Below, one piece after another: positions 1 to 8,460 of a DNA stretch of 64,000 bases (within the stretch, counting starts at the first letter, position 1; each line of letters begins with the position of its first letter). Origin of the DNA: JBQTIU01 sp052387815 (GTDB lineage: Bacteria > Pseudomonadota > Alphaproteobacteria > CACIAM-22H2); contig JBQTIU010000015.1 of NCBI GenBank assembly GCA_052387815.1, positions 1-64,000 of the forward strand. Direction: 5' to 3'. The notes under the pieces are model-generated. The model saw only the letters and a program-made list of their open reading frames with translations, was not told the DNA's origin and did no database searches. The translations under genes and the position numbers were made by a program.

Positions 1-1500
1 CCCGCCCCAGGCGGTCCTGGAGCTGCACGTCGGCGTCGGCCGTAAGCCCGCTGAGCGTCAGGCTGAGATTCGCCGCCGCGGCGAGCGTGAAGCGGTAGAA
101 GTCGTTGGCATCGAGAGCCCCGCTCACGTAATCGTTGAAGGTGCGGGCCCGGTCATCGAGCGGGCCGATATTGCGCGCGGTATCGCGCGTATTGCCCGCA
201 TTGTCGACGGCGATGAGGCCCGCCGACAGCGTCAGCCGGTAGTTCGTCTCGGCGGTCCCGAACGCAAACACCCGCACGAAATAGTCGCCGGCCGCGAGGC
301 TGCGGGCGATGGTGTCGTCAGTGGTCCCGCTGCGCACCGAGGAGGCGATCACCCGCCCCAGGCTGTCCTGGAGCTGCACGTCGGCGTCGGCGGCAAGCCC
401 GTTGAGCGTCAGGTTGAAGTTCGCCGCCGCGGCGAGCGTGAAGCGGTAGAAGTCGTTGGGGTCGATCCGCGCGCTCACGTAGTCGTTGAAGGTGCGCTCC
501 CGGTTATCGAGCGGGCCGACATTGCGCGCCTGGTCGCGGGTATCGTCGCCCTCGACCGAGCCGACCGGCGCCGCCGACAGCGTAAGCCGGTAGTCGGTCT
601 CCGCGGTCCCGACCGGGAAGATGCGTACGAAATAGTCGCCGGCCACGAGGCTTCGGGCGATGGTATCGTCGGCGGTCCCGCTCCGCACCGAGGAGGCGAT
701 CACCCGCCCCTGGCTGTCCTGGATCTGCACGTCGGCGTTGGCCGAAAGCCCGCTGAGCGTCAGGTTGAAGTTCGCCGTCGCGGCCAGGGTGAAGCGGTAG
801 AAATCGGCGGGGTCGAGGCCGCCGACGGCGTCCGTAAAGACCTGCGGGCGGGCGTCCAGGATGCCGATGTTCCGCGCCGCATCGCGGGTGTTGGGCACGG
901 CGTCGGCGATCGTAGTCGCCAGCACGGCGAGCCGGTAGTTGGTGTCCGCCCCGCCGACCGAACTGACCCGGATGGCATATTGGCCGGCGACGAGGGCGCG
1001 TTCGATCTGCTCTTCGGAATCGACCCGCCGGGAGGCCGCGATCGGACGCCCCTGGCCATCTAGCAACTGCATGGCGGCGTTCGCTTCGCGCCCGAGCAAG
1101 CTGATGATGACCGACGTGTCGGCGGCCAGCGTGAAGCGGTAGAAATCGACGGTGTCGGCCCGGCCGACGAAGTCGTTGACGATCGCCGAGTTGCGATTGT
1201 TAAGGTCGCCGAGGTCGTTCGCCGTCGCTAGCGTGTTGTCGTCGGTATTGGGCCTGACCGCCGTCCGTGCCGTCAGGTTCAGGTCGAAGAGGGTCTCGCC
1301 CGAGCCCGGGGCGAAGACGCGGACGAAATAAATGCCGGCGTCGAGGAACTGCGTCAGCGTTTCCGGCGCGGTGCCGGCGTTGCGCGAGGTTGCGATGACC
1401 TCGCCGGCACTGTTCAAAAGCTCGACGTCGACATTGGCCCGGAGCAAACCCACGGACACGAGACGCAACTCGACATTGGCGTCCGAGCCGAGGGCGAAGC
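1..1500 (-). repeat. Tandem coding repeats (PPC-like domains), period 351 bp
   Basis: The codons for the conserved segment read FYRFTLAA recur near 87, 438, 789, 1131 and 1494, giving spacings of 351, 351, 342 and 363 bp. The first three copies are nearly identical at the DNA level: the stretch beginning CCCGCCCCAGG at position 1 reappears at position 352. This suggests recent unequal duplication or gene conversion. The outer copies have diverged more. The array continues beyond the left edge. Confidence 0.85.
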
Positions 1501-2893
1501 GGTAGAAATGGAACCGGTCGGCGTTGGTTATGCTGCCGGGCGTGCTCGCCGTGGTGACGAGGGGGCCGAGATCCGCGGCGGTGTCGATCGAATGGCCGTC
1601 CGTCCCCGCGGTGACGTTGGGCAGCGTGAAGTCCTGGCCGTTGGCTGTGAACCGCCAGTTCAGGTTCGCCTGGCCGGTAGCGGCGGCGAAGTAATTGTTG
1701 ATCGTCACGCGGTCGGTGGACCCGCGCCGGCTCAAGATCAGGTTGCGCCCCTCGCGCGCGGTGTCGAGGCCGGTGCTGCCGACGCCGGCGAATTCGACGA
1801 CATCGCCGGAGGTCGCGTCCACGATCGTGTCGGCGCCCCAACCGGTGGCGAATACGTAGCGGTCGGCGCCGCCGCCGCCTTCGAGCCGATTGTCCGCGGG
1901 GTTGCTGAACAGGGTGTCACTGCCCGCGCCGCCGCGGGCGTTCTCGATCACGGCGTTGAAGGCGATGGCGACGTTGTTGTTCGCCGCGGCCCCCTGCCCG
2001 TTGGCGCCGATCGAGCTGTAGGCCCCCTCGTTGAGGTTGAGGATCGACCGGCGGGTCTGGGCCGAGGCGTCGAGCGTGTCGATGCCGCCGGCATCCCAAA
2101 TGGCGAAGACGCGGTTCTCGTCGGCAGCCAATTGGTACGTGTCGTTCCCGGTCCGCGTCGTCATGTTGGCGCCGTACAGGAACTGGGCGGCGGCGATGTC
2201 GTCGAGCAGCGGAGTCGACGCCTCGGCGCCGCGGTCGGCATGCCGGAAATACGACATCAGCGTGAATTGGCGGGTATCGCGTGCGTGCGTGGGGCCGGTC
2301 GGCACGAAGCCGCCGGCGTTGTAGTCCGCCGGGTGCGAAAGACCCAGCGCGTGGCCGATCTCGTGGATCATCGTCATGTAACCGTACGAACCGTCGCTCT
2401 GGACCTGGTTCGACGGCACGTTCGCGTTGAGCCAGACGTCGCCTGCCGCAAAGTATCTGCCCGGGTAGTAGGCATGCGCCGCGCTCGAGGCGGGAAGGCC
2501 CGCCGTGCCGAATAGGAGAAGGTTATCGGCCGCGTACTGCGAGGGCGACCGGCTCTCGAAATTGATGGCGATGTTGGCGACGTCGGTCCACGCCCGCACC
2601 GCTCGGATGGCGGCGTCGCGCTGGGAGGCATTTAGCGGCGCGAAATTCGGGTATTCGACGGTCGCGTAGTAGGACGGCAGCTGCTCTAGGAACGCGGCGG
2701 CGACGGTGACCCGGCCGGCGACCGTGTTGGCCCACGCATTGCCCGATAGCAAATGGTTGAAGTTCGATCGCGGGGCCGGAATCGATTCCGGATCCAGGCC
2801 GACCGGAGAACTGCCTGTATCGCTAAATCGGGCCGCCCCGGCGCACAGCGCGCAGCAGCAACCCGCCATCGGTCGAGACAATGCCACGTTCAT
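1..2893 (-). CDS. Secreted serralysin-like M10 metalloprotease with RTX and tandem PPC repeats, 3' end outside window
   Basis: Extracellular zinc protease, incomplete: no stop codon before the left edge. From ATG at 2893 the frame stays open for about 964 residues. The catalytic motif HEIGHALGLSH (HExxHxxGxxH) is at residues 177-187, followed by the Met-turn LMSY, which together define the M10/serralysin-matrixin fold. After it come RTX-like glycine/aspartate nonapeptides (GGAGSDTLF, GGGGADRYVF). The rest is at least five tandem bacterial pre-peptidase C-terminal (PPC-like) domains with a period of about 114-121 residues, each containing a DFYRFTLAA-type core. The N terminus lacks a convincing Sec signal, which fits type I (RTX) export, but no transporter is in the window. 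Substrate unknown. The start is the first ATG of the frame and has only a weak ribosome site; a second ATG lies 8 codons in. Confidence 0.85.
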   Translation of the reverse strand, partial: MNVALSRPMAGCCCALCAGAARFSDTGSSPVGLDPESIPAPRSNFNHLLSGNAWANTVAGRVTVAAAFLEQLPSYYATVEYPNFAPLNASQRDAAIRAVRAWTDVANIAINFESRSPSQYAADNLLLFGTAGLPASSAAHAYYPGRYFAAGDVWLNANVPSNQVQSDGSYGYMTMIHEIGHALGLSHPADYNAGGFVPTGPTHARDTRQFTLMSYFRHADRGAEASTPLLDDIAAAQFLYGANMTTRTGNDTYQLAADENRVFAIWDAGGIDTLDASAQTRRSILNLNEGAYSSIGANGQGAAANNNVAIAFNAVIENARGGAGSDTLFSNPADNRLEGGGGADRYVFATGWGADTIVDATSGDVVEFAGVGSTGLDTAREGRNLILSRRGSTDRVTINNYFAAATGQANLNWRFTANGQDFTLPNVTAGTDGHSIDTAADLGPLVTTASTPGSITNADRFHFYRFALGSDANVELRLVSVGLLRANVDVELLNSAGEVIATSRNAGTAPETLTQFLDAGIYFVRVFAPGSGETLFDLNLTARTAVRPNTDDNTLATANDLGDLNNRNSAIVNDFVGRADTVDFYRFTLAADTSVIISLLGREANAAMQLLDGQGRPIAASRRVDSEEQIERALVAGQYAIRVSSVGGADTNYRLAVLATTIADAVPNTRDAARNIGILDARPQVFTDAVGGLDPADFYRFTLAATANFNLTLSGLSANADVQIQDSQGRVIASSVRSGTADDTIARSLVAGDYFVRIFPVGTAETDYRLTLSAAPVGSVEGDDTRDQARNVGPLDNRERTFNDYVSARIDPNDFYRFTLAAAANFNLTLNGLAADADVQLQDSLGRVIASSVRSGTTDDTIARSLAAGDYFVRVFAFGTAETNYRLTLSAGLIAVDNAGNTRDTARNIGPLDDRARTFNDYVSGALDANDFYRFTLAAAANLSLTLSGLTADADVQLQDRLGR

Positions 2894-3007
2894 GGGCGAG
2901 CCCCCACGCCCGAACGTCGTTCGCGCGACGTCCGATCGACATGCGCCTGAGCTCGGCTCTCCCCTGTACGCGCTCGGCCGGACCAGCAATTACACCCGAG
3001 GGCTAAG

Positions 3008-5059
3008 CTAGGTGTCAAGCTTTTTCTGCGCTTGCTTCTGCTCGCGCTCGCGCAGGTCGTCCTCGGTGGTGCGCGTCAAGGGTCGCGGCGGGCCGGCGAA
3101 GGGGTCGATGGCGCTTTCGTACTGGACCACGATCCGGCAGTCCGCGCACATGCGGATGCGCTCGACTACCCCGCCGTCCGCGAACATCCAGTGCTTGCCG
3201 GCGAGCTTGGCCACCACCTTGTCGATGGCGCTCTTTGTGCCGAACGGCTTGCCGCAGCGCACGCAAGTGGCCGGCTCCTCGTCCTTGACGAGGGCCGGCG
3301 CGCGCGCTGGCGCGGTGAAGTTGAAGCGCGGCTTGAGCGCGATCACCTTCTCGGGGCAGGTCGCCTTGCACAGGCCGCACTGCACGCAGGCATCCTCGAG
3401 AAAGCGCAGCATCGGCCGGTCGGGGTTGTCGATGAGGGCGCCGGTCGGGCAGACGCCGACGCAGGCGAGGCACAGCGTGCACCCCGCCACGTCGATCTCG
3501 AGCGCGCCGAAGGGCGAGCCGGCGGCGAGCGGCAGGACATCGACCGGGGCCGGCGCCGCCTCGTGGAGGTGGCGCAGCGCCAGCATCGACACGCTGCGCT
3601 TGCCGCCCATCGGCAGGAAGGTGCCGGCCGGCGCGCCCGGCGCGGGCTTGAGGCCCCAGAGCTCGGCTTCGACCGCCTCGGGATCGCTGGCATCGATCGC
3701 GGCGACGCGGCCGCTGCCGTAGCCGAGCCCGCTCATCGCCGCCTCGGCAAGGCCGATCTGGCCGGCCAGGCCCGCGTATTCCTCGCGCCGCCCGGGATCG
3801 AGCAGGAAGCGGACCTGCGCGGCGCCGTAGGCCAGCGCCACGGTCAGGAAATCGAACCCGATCTGGGTTGCCTCGTTGACCGCGAACGGGATGATTCGGG
3901 CCGGCAAGCCGCGCCCGTGGCGCGCGATCATCGAGATCATTTCCTCGCCGGTGCGCTCATCGTGCACGAGTAGCACCGGGTTCGTTCCACCGGCCTTGGC
4001 GTAGACCGACAGGAGCGTGCGCAGGCGCTCGAACACGGCCTCTTGCGGTGGCAGCGCGTAGCTCGAGGCGCCGGTCGGGCAGACGCTGGCGCAGCTGCCG
4101 CAGCCCGCGCACACGTAAGGGTCGATCGCCACGTAATCGCCGGCCGGCGTGATGGCGCCGGTCGGGCAGACATCGAGGCAGCGTGTGCAGCCGGTCGTGC
4201 GGTTGCGGGAATGCGTGCACAGCGATTCGTCGAAACGGACGTAGCGCGGCTTCTCGAACTCGCCGACCGTCTCGGCGAGGTCGAAGATCGCCTTCTGCAC
4301 CGCCGCCGGGTCGCCGGGATCGGGCCGGAAATAGCCGTCGCGCTTGCGGTGGGCGGGGAACAGCGGCGCCCCGCCGGTGAGGTCGAGAATGAGGTCGCAG
4401 GTCGCCGTCGCGCCGTCGCGCGGGGCCTCGAATTCGAGCGCCCGGCGCGAGGAGGGGATGGCGGCGGCATAACCGTCGACGACGACCTCGAAGGCGCCGA
4501 GATGGCCCTTGGCGGCGACCACCCGGCCCTTGAACAGCGGCACGTCGGTGAGCCGCGGCGGCATCACCTCCGCCTCGCCGGTGAGCAGCACCGTGCAGTC
4601 GAGGCGGTCGGCGAGCCGCTTGGCGGCCGCGATCGCGGCCTCGTCGCGGCCGTAGACGAGCGCCGTGCCCGCGGATTTGAGCGCGACGGCGGGAGTCAGC
4701 GGAATATCGAGCGCCGCCTCGGCGATGAGGGCGGCGATTTTCGGCAGCGCCCGCTCGCCCTCCTCGGACCACCCGGCGCGCTCGCGGATGTTGGTGAAGC
4801 GAAGATCGACGTCGCTGCCCTTCTCGGCCCGCGTCTCGGCGAAGAACGGCGCTTCCTGCGTGCAGGCGACGAGCACGGGCCGCCCGCCGGCCAGCGCGCG
4901 CTCGAAATTCCCCGCCTGGGCGCGGCACAGCAAGGTGTTGACCTCGATGCCCGACTCGCTGCCGCCAGCTCGCGCGCAGGCCCGCGCCAGCGCCTTGCCG
5001 TCGAGCGGCATGGTGGCATTGCAGTCGCAGACCAGGATCGTCTTGCCGTTGAGTTCCAT
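3008..5059 (-). CDS. Polyferredoxin-like 4Fe-4S protein of formate dehydrogenase clusters
   Basis: 683-residue soluble iron-sulfur protein, probably an electron carrier or assembly partner for formate dehydrogenase. The N-terminal ~270 residues form an unassigned domain with Cys11, Cys13, Cys45 and Cys66. Two ferredoxin pairs follow: Cys281-Cys298 and Cys317-Cys327 (each ending CPTG), then Cys527-Cys537 and Cys558-Cys568. A C-terminal Cys-rich segment (CVRCG at 599-603, CADC at 638-641) looks like a zinc-ribbon. Start ATG 5059 is preceded by GAGGG at about 8 nt; an upstream in-frame ATG at 5080 lacks a ribosome site. It is divergent from the HTH regulator at 5165. Proteins of this architecture commonly sit next to Cys-type formate dehydrogenases in alphaproteobacteria (family knowledge), and tup, fdhD and mobA follow here. 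Exact partner unknown. Confidence 0.75.
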   Translation of the reverse strand: MELNGKTILVCDCNATMPLDGKALARACARAGGSESGIEVNTLLCRAQAGNFERALAGGRPVLVACTQEAPFFAETRAEKGSDVDLRFTNIRERAGWSEEGERALPKIAALIAEAALDIPLTPAVALKSAGTALVYGRDEAAIAAAKRLADRLDCTVLLTGEAEVMPPRLTDVPLFKGRVVAAKGHLGAFEVVVDGYAAAIPSSRRALEFEAPRDGATATCDLILDLTGGAPLFPAHRKRDGYFRPDPGDPAAVQKAIFDLAETVGEFEKPRYVRFDESLCTHSRNRTTGCTRCLDVCPTGAITPAGDYVAIDPYVCAGCGSCASVCPTGASSYALPPQEAVFERLRTLLSVYAKAGGTNPVLLVHDERTGEEMISMIARHGRGLPARIIPFAVNEATQIGFDFLTVALAYGAAQVRFLLDPGRREEYAGLAGQIGLAEAAMSGLGYGSGRVAAIDASDPEAVEAELWGLKPAPGAPAGTFLPMGGKRSVSMLALRHLHEAAPAPVDVLPLAAGSPFGALEIDVAGCTLCLACVGVCPTGALIDNPDRPMLRFLEDACVQCGLCKATCPEKVIALKPRFNFTAPARAPALVKDEEPATCVRCGKPFGTKSAIDKVVAKLAGKHWMFADGGVVERIRMCADCRIVVQYESAIDPFAGPPRPLTRTTEDDLREREQKQAQKKLDT

Positions 5060-5164
5060 GCGCCAACCCTCGCCGCTCATGGGGGGGCGATAGGAGGACC
5101 GGCCGCCCGGCGGTATTATAGCGGACGCTCTTGTCCAGGCGATGCAAGAAAGGAAGCGTTGGCG

Positions 5165-6055
5165 GTGTCGCGCGAGATGATGAACACCCGCGAGGTGGCG
5201 GAGTACCTGCGCATCAAGGAACGCAAGGTCTACGACCTCGTGCGCGCCAAGCGCATTCCGTGCTCGCGGGTGACCGGCAAATGGCTGTTCCCGCGCCGGC
5301 TCATCGATCTGTGGGTGGCGCAGAACACCGAGTACGGGGCGACCGGCGCCGCCTCGCGGCCGCCGGCCGCTGTTGCGGCGGGCAGCCACGACCCGCTCCT
5401 CGATTGGGCGCTCCGGGAATCGCGGTGCGGCCTCGCCTTGCTGCCGGGCGGCAGCCTCGACGGCTTGCGGCGCCTCGACGGGGGCGAGGCCATGCTCGCC
5501 GGGCTCCACGTCCTCGATGCCGATTCCGGGACCTACAACGCGCGACTGGTCCAGGACTCGCTCGCCGGGCGCGAGGTGGTGGTCATCGAATGGGCGTGGC
5601 GCGACCAGGGGCTGGTGGTGGCGGCCGGCAACCCGCTCGGGCTGACGGCGCTCGCGGATCTCAGGGCGCGCAAGGCGCGCCTCGTCCAGCGCCAAGCCGA
5701 AGCAGGCAGCCAACTGCTGCTGATCCATCTGTTGGCGCAAGCAGGCCTCGCTCTCGCCGACCTCGACCTCACCCCGCAGCCGGCGCTCAGCGAAACCGAT
5801 CTCGGGCTTGCCGTCCTCGAGGGCAAGGCCGATGCCGGGCTCGCGGTCCGCGCCGCGGCCCGCCAGTTCCGGCTCGACTTCGTGCCGCTCGCCCGCGAGC
5901 GGTTCGACCTGGTCATGCGGCGGCGCGATTATTTCGAACCGGCGGTCCAAAAGCTGTTCGAGTTCGCGCGGCGGGCGGAATTCGCGGCCCGGGCGGCGGA
6001 GTTCGGCGGCTACGACATCGGCGGGCTGGGCCGCGTGAACTTCAACGCGCCCTGA
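5165..6055 (+). CDS. Excisionase-type HTH regulator fused to a periplasmic-binding-protein-like domain
   Basis: 296-residue putative one-component transcription regulator. Residues ~6-55 are a MerR/excisionase-type winged helix (TREVAEYLRIKERKVYDLVR then GKWLFPRRLIDLWV). The remainder (~75-290) resembles the COG1910 molybdate/tungstate-type PBP domain used as a ligand sensor. It is flanked by the divergent 4Fe-4S protein gene and the convergent tupA, so sensing of molybdate or tungstate and control of tup/fdhD are plausible but inferred. I chose GTG 5165 because AGGAAG lies 8 nt upstream; ATG 5177 (MMNTREV) would have a 20-nt spacing. Confidence 0.75.
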   Translation: MSREMMNTREVAEYLRIKERKVYDLVRAKRIPCSRVTGKWLFPRRLIDLWVAQNTEYGATGAASRPPAAVAAGSHDPLLDWALRESRCGLALLPGGSLDGLRRLDGGEAMLAGLHVLDADSGTYNARLVQDSLAGREVVVIEWAWRDQGLVVAAGNPLGLTALADLRARKARLVQRQAEAGSQLLLIHLLAQAGLALADLDLTPQPALSETDLGLAVLEGKADAGLAVRAAARQFRLDFVPLARERFDLVMRRRDYFEPAVQKLFEFARRAEFAARAAEFGGYDIGGLGRVNFNAP

Positions 6056-6058
6056 GCC

Positions 6059-6895
6059 TCAAGGCCCGGCGCGGCGGGAATTCGGAAAGAACATCTGCTC
6101 GCCGTCGATCTTGTAATCGGCGATCGCCTGCTGACCCTCGGGCGAGGTCATCCAGTCGATGAAGGCCATGCCGAGCTCGCGCTTGACGTGCGGATGGCGG
6201 GCCGGGTTGACCAGGATGATTCCGTACTCGTTGGCGAGGGTCGGGTCGCCGGCGACCAGGATCGAAAGCTCGCCGCGATTGCGGAAGGCGATCCAGGTGC
6301 CGCGGTCGGCGAGCGCGTAGGCGTCGATCGCCGCGGCGATATTGAGCGTCGGACCCATGCCGGCGCCGGTCTCGCGGTACCAGGTCGGGCGCGCGCGCCG
6401 AGGGTCGAGGCCGGCGGCGGCCCACAGCCGCAGCTCGTGCCGGTGCGTGCCGCTGTCATCCCCGCGCGAGGCGAACGGCGCGCCCGTCGCCGCGATCCGC
6501 CGCAAGGCTTCGGGGGCGCTTGCCCCGGCAATCCGCGCCGGATCGGCGCGCGGGCCGAGGATGACGAAATCGTTGAACATCACGTCCCGGCGCTCGATCC
6601 CGAACCCGTCGGCGAGGAACTTGTCCTCGGCCGCGCGATCGTGGACGAGGACGACATCGGCATCGCCGCGCGCGGCGGTGTTGAGCGCCTGGCCGGTGCC
6701 CTGGGCGACGACCCGAACCGCGATCCCGGTCCGCGCCCTGAACAGGGGCAAGAGGCGGGCCAACAGCCCCGATTGCTCGGTCGAGGTGGTCGAGGCGACG
6801 ACGATGAACCGGTCTTGCGCCGGCGTCGGCGAGGAAACGAGCCCGGCCGCGAGCAGCGAAAACGCGGCGGCGCGTAGCGTGCGGCGGACTACCAT
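6059..6895 (-). CDS. tupA: Tungstate ABC transporter substrate-binding protein TupA
   Basis: 278-residue periplasmic solute-binding protein for tungstate (or molybdate), supplying metal for the molybdopterin cofactor of formate dehydrogenase. A Sec signal peptide of ~26 residues ends near PTPAQD. The mature protein opens with ASTTSTEQSGLL, the Thr/Ser-rich oxyanion-binding segment typical of the TupA/WtpA-like family, and later has RGDDSGTHRHE, a second ligand-loop signature of this family. A perfect Shine-Dalgarno (AAGGAGGAA, ~6 nt spacing) supports ATG 6895. It overlaps the end of tupC by 7 bp, so it is the last gene of a tupB-tupC-tupA operon. Tungstate versus molybdate specificity cannot be read from sequence alone. 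Confidence 0.9.
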   Translation of the reverse strand: MVVRRTLRAAAFSLLAAGLVSSPTPAQDRFIVVASTTSTEQSGLLARLLPLFRARTGIAVRVVAQGTGQALNTAARGDADVVLVHDRAAEDKFLADGFGIERRDVMFNDFVILGPRADPARIAGASAPEALRRIAATGAPFASRGDDSGTHRHELRLWAAAGLDPRRARPTWYRETGAGMGPTLNIAAAIDAYALADRGTWIAFRNRGELSILVAGDPTLANEYGIILVNPARHPHVKRELGMAFIDWMTSPEGQQAIADYKIDGEQMFFPNSRRAGP

Positions 6896-7608
6896 GGCAG
6901 TTCCTCCTTGAGGAAGGCGGCGGCCTCGGGCGTCGCCGGGGCGAAGAAGAAGCGGTCGGCGGGGGCGCGTTCGACCAGGCGACCGCGGTGCAGGAACAGG
7001 ATTTCGTCGGCGAAGCGCCGCGCCAGCCCGAGATTGTGGGTGGTCATGACGATCTTGGCGCCGTCGCGGTGGATCGCGGCGATGATCTCCTCGACCGTGC
7101 GGGTGGCGGTGGGGTCGAGCTTGGCGGTCGGCTCGTCCAGGAACAGCACATCTGGCTCGCGCGCCGAGGACCGGGCCCGCGGCAGCGGCTGCTGCTCCCC
7201 GCCCGAGAGCACCCGCGCCGCGCGCTGCGCGATTGCGTCGAGCCCGACCCGCTGGAGCGCTTGGCGGGCGCGGGCCGCCCGGTCGCGCGCGCCGACGCGG
7301 GCGAGCTTGAGGCCCAACGCCACGTTGGCGAGCGCCGAGCGGCGCAGCATCACCGGGCGCTGAAAGACCATCGCCTGGCGGCGCGCGGGATCGGCGGGAT
7401 ACGGGCCTTGCCAGCTTATGGTTCCCGAGGTCGGGCGCAGCAGGCCGTGGCAGAGGCGCAAGAGCACGCTCTTGCCGGCGCCGTTGGCGCCGAGAATGAC
7501 GCTGCGCACCCCGGCCGAAAGGGCCACGGAAACGTCCTCGATGATGCACACCGGCCCGGCCGCATACGAGACGCGCGCCAAGACCAACGGCAGAACCGAG
7601 GGTGACAT
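6889..7608 (-). CDS. tupC: Tungstate ABC transporter ATP-binding protein TupC
   Basis: 239-residue cytoplasmic ATPase that drives tungstate import with the TupB permease. Walker A is GANGAGKS, Walker B DVLFLDEPTAKLDP, H-loop TTHNL. The ABC signature is LSGGEQQ but is followed by PLPRARSSAREP where the family has RLALARALAREP, an odd local run of substitutions in a highly conserved helix. The length is unchanged, so this is not a simple indel frameshift. It starts 4 bp after tupB and overlaps tupA by 7 bp, indicating translational coupling. Confidence 0.88.
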   Translation of the reverse strand: MSPSVLPLVLARVSYAAGPVCIIEDVSVALSAGVRSVILGANGAGKSVLLRLCHGLLRPTSGTISWQGPYPADPARRQAMVFQRPVMLRRSALANVALGLKLARVGARDRAARARQALQRVGLDAIAQRAARVLSGGEQQPLPRARSSAREPDVLFLDEPTAKLDPTATRTVEEIIAAIHRDGAKIVMTTHNLGLARRFADEILFLHRGRLVERAPADRFFFAPATPEAAAFLKEELPW

Positions 7609-7612
7609 GGGT

Positions 7613-8317
7613 TCAGCCGTAATGCCGCCGCGCGGCTTCCTTGAGCGCGTCGGCGGTGGCGTTGACCGCCAGCACGACGGCGATCAGCACGATGCCGAGG
7701 CCGAGCGCCAGCGCGATGTCGCCCTTGCTGGTCTCGAGCGCGATCGCGGTGGTCATGACCCGCGTCACGCCGTTGATGTTGCCCCCCACGATCATCACCG
7801 CGCCGACTTCGGCGCTGGCCCGCCCGAACCCGGCCAGCACCACGGTGACCAGCGAAAACCGCGCGTCCCACAGCAGCGTCCAGATCGCGCGCCGCGGCGA
7901 GGCGCCCAGCGAGCGCAGCTGCTCCTCGTACTCGCGCCAACTGTCCTCGACGATCTGGCGGGTGAGCGCGGCAAGGATCGGGGCGACGAGGATCGCCTGC
8001 GCGATCACCATCGCGCCCGGCGTGAACAACAGGCCGAATGCGCCCAAAGGACCGGCGCGCGAGAGCATCAGGTAGACGACCAGGCCGACGACCACCGGCG
8101 GCAGGCCCATGAGGGCGTTCAAGGCGACGACGACCGCGCGCCGGCCGGGGAAATGGGAGAGCGCCACTGCCGCGCCCAAGGGCAGCCCGGCGGCCGTCGC
8201 GATCAGCACCGCCGCAAGGCTGACCCGCAAGCTCAGGCCGACGATCTCCAACAGATCGGGATCGAGCCCGGCCACCAGGCCCAAGGCGGCGGCGAAGGCG
8301 GCGGCGAACTGGTCCAT
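7613..8317 (-). CDS. tupB: Tungstate ABC transporter permease TupB
   Basis: 234-residue inner-membrane permease with about five hydrophobic helices. The cytoplasmic EAA-type loop that docks on TupC is visible (YEEQLRSLGASPRRAIWTLL). The family-typical ending motif ASAEVGAVMIVGGNINGVTRVMTTAI is present in the expected place. It is the first gene of the tupBCA operon and is divergent from fdhD. No Shine-Dalgarno is visible before ATG 8317; a TATAAA sequence lies just 12 nt upstream, so the mRNA might be nearly leaderless (speculative). Confidence 0.9.
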   Translation of the reverse strand: MDQFAAAFAAALGLVAGLDPDLLEIVGLSLRVSLAAVLIATAAGLPLGAAVALSHFPGRRAVVVALNALMGLPPVVVGLVVYLMLSRAGPLGAFGLLFTPGAMVIAQAILVAPILAALTRQIVEDSWREYEEQLRSLGASPRRAIWTLLWDARFSLVTVVLAGFGRASAEVGAVMIVGGNINGVTRVMTTAIALETSKGDIALALGLGIVLIAVVLAVNATADALKEAARRHYG

Positions 8318-8386
8318 ATGTCATTTATATCCGATTTTATGCAAAGATTCCAGTAATCCGAGGAAATCGGTAGAAGAAACAGTGCA

Positions 8387-8404
8387 CCGCCGACATATCG
8401 GCGG
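8387..8404. promoter_or_regulatory. Perfect palindrome in the divergent tupB-fdhD intergenic region
   Basis: Seven-bp arms CCGCCGA and TCGGCGG are separated by CATA. It lies between the divergent starts of tupB (8317) and fdhD (8461) in a 143-bp gap that is otherwise unusually AT-rich on the tupB side. It may be an operator for the nearby HTH/PBP regulator or an RNA hairpin in the fdhD leader; no U-tract follows, so an intrinsic terminator is unlikely. Confidence 0.5.
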
Positions 8405-8460
8405 CTGGTTCCCGGCGGCGCATCTTGTGCGGCAACCCACGCGCGCGCATATTGCCGGCC

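Noticed and set aside
1..1500. Possible CRISPR array
   Set aside because: The repeats are 351-bp coding domains in one open frame, not short repeats with unique spacers.
4043..5164. Upstream extension of the HTH regulator frame
   Set aside because: The extension is antisense to the polyferredoxin gene; a ribosome site and the HTH domain place the start at 5165.
5060..5950. Upstream extension of the polyferredoxin frame
   Set aside because: Antisense to the HTH regulator; the start at 5059 has the ribosome site.
8318..8345. Leaderless sigma-70 promoter for tupB (TATAAA 12 nt before ATG)
   Set aside because: No -35 hexamer at an acceptable distance; kept only as a remark under tupB.
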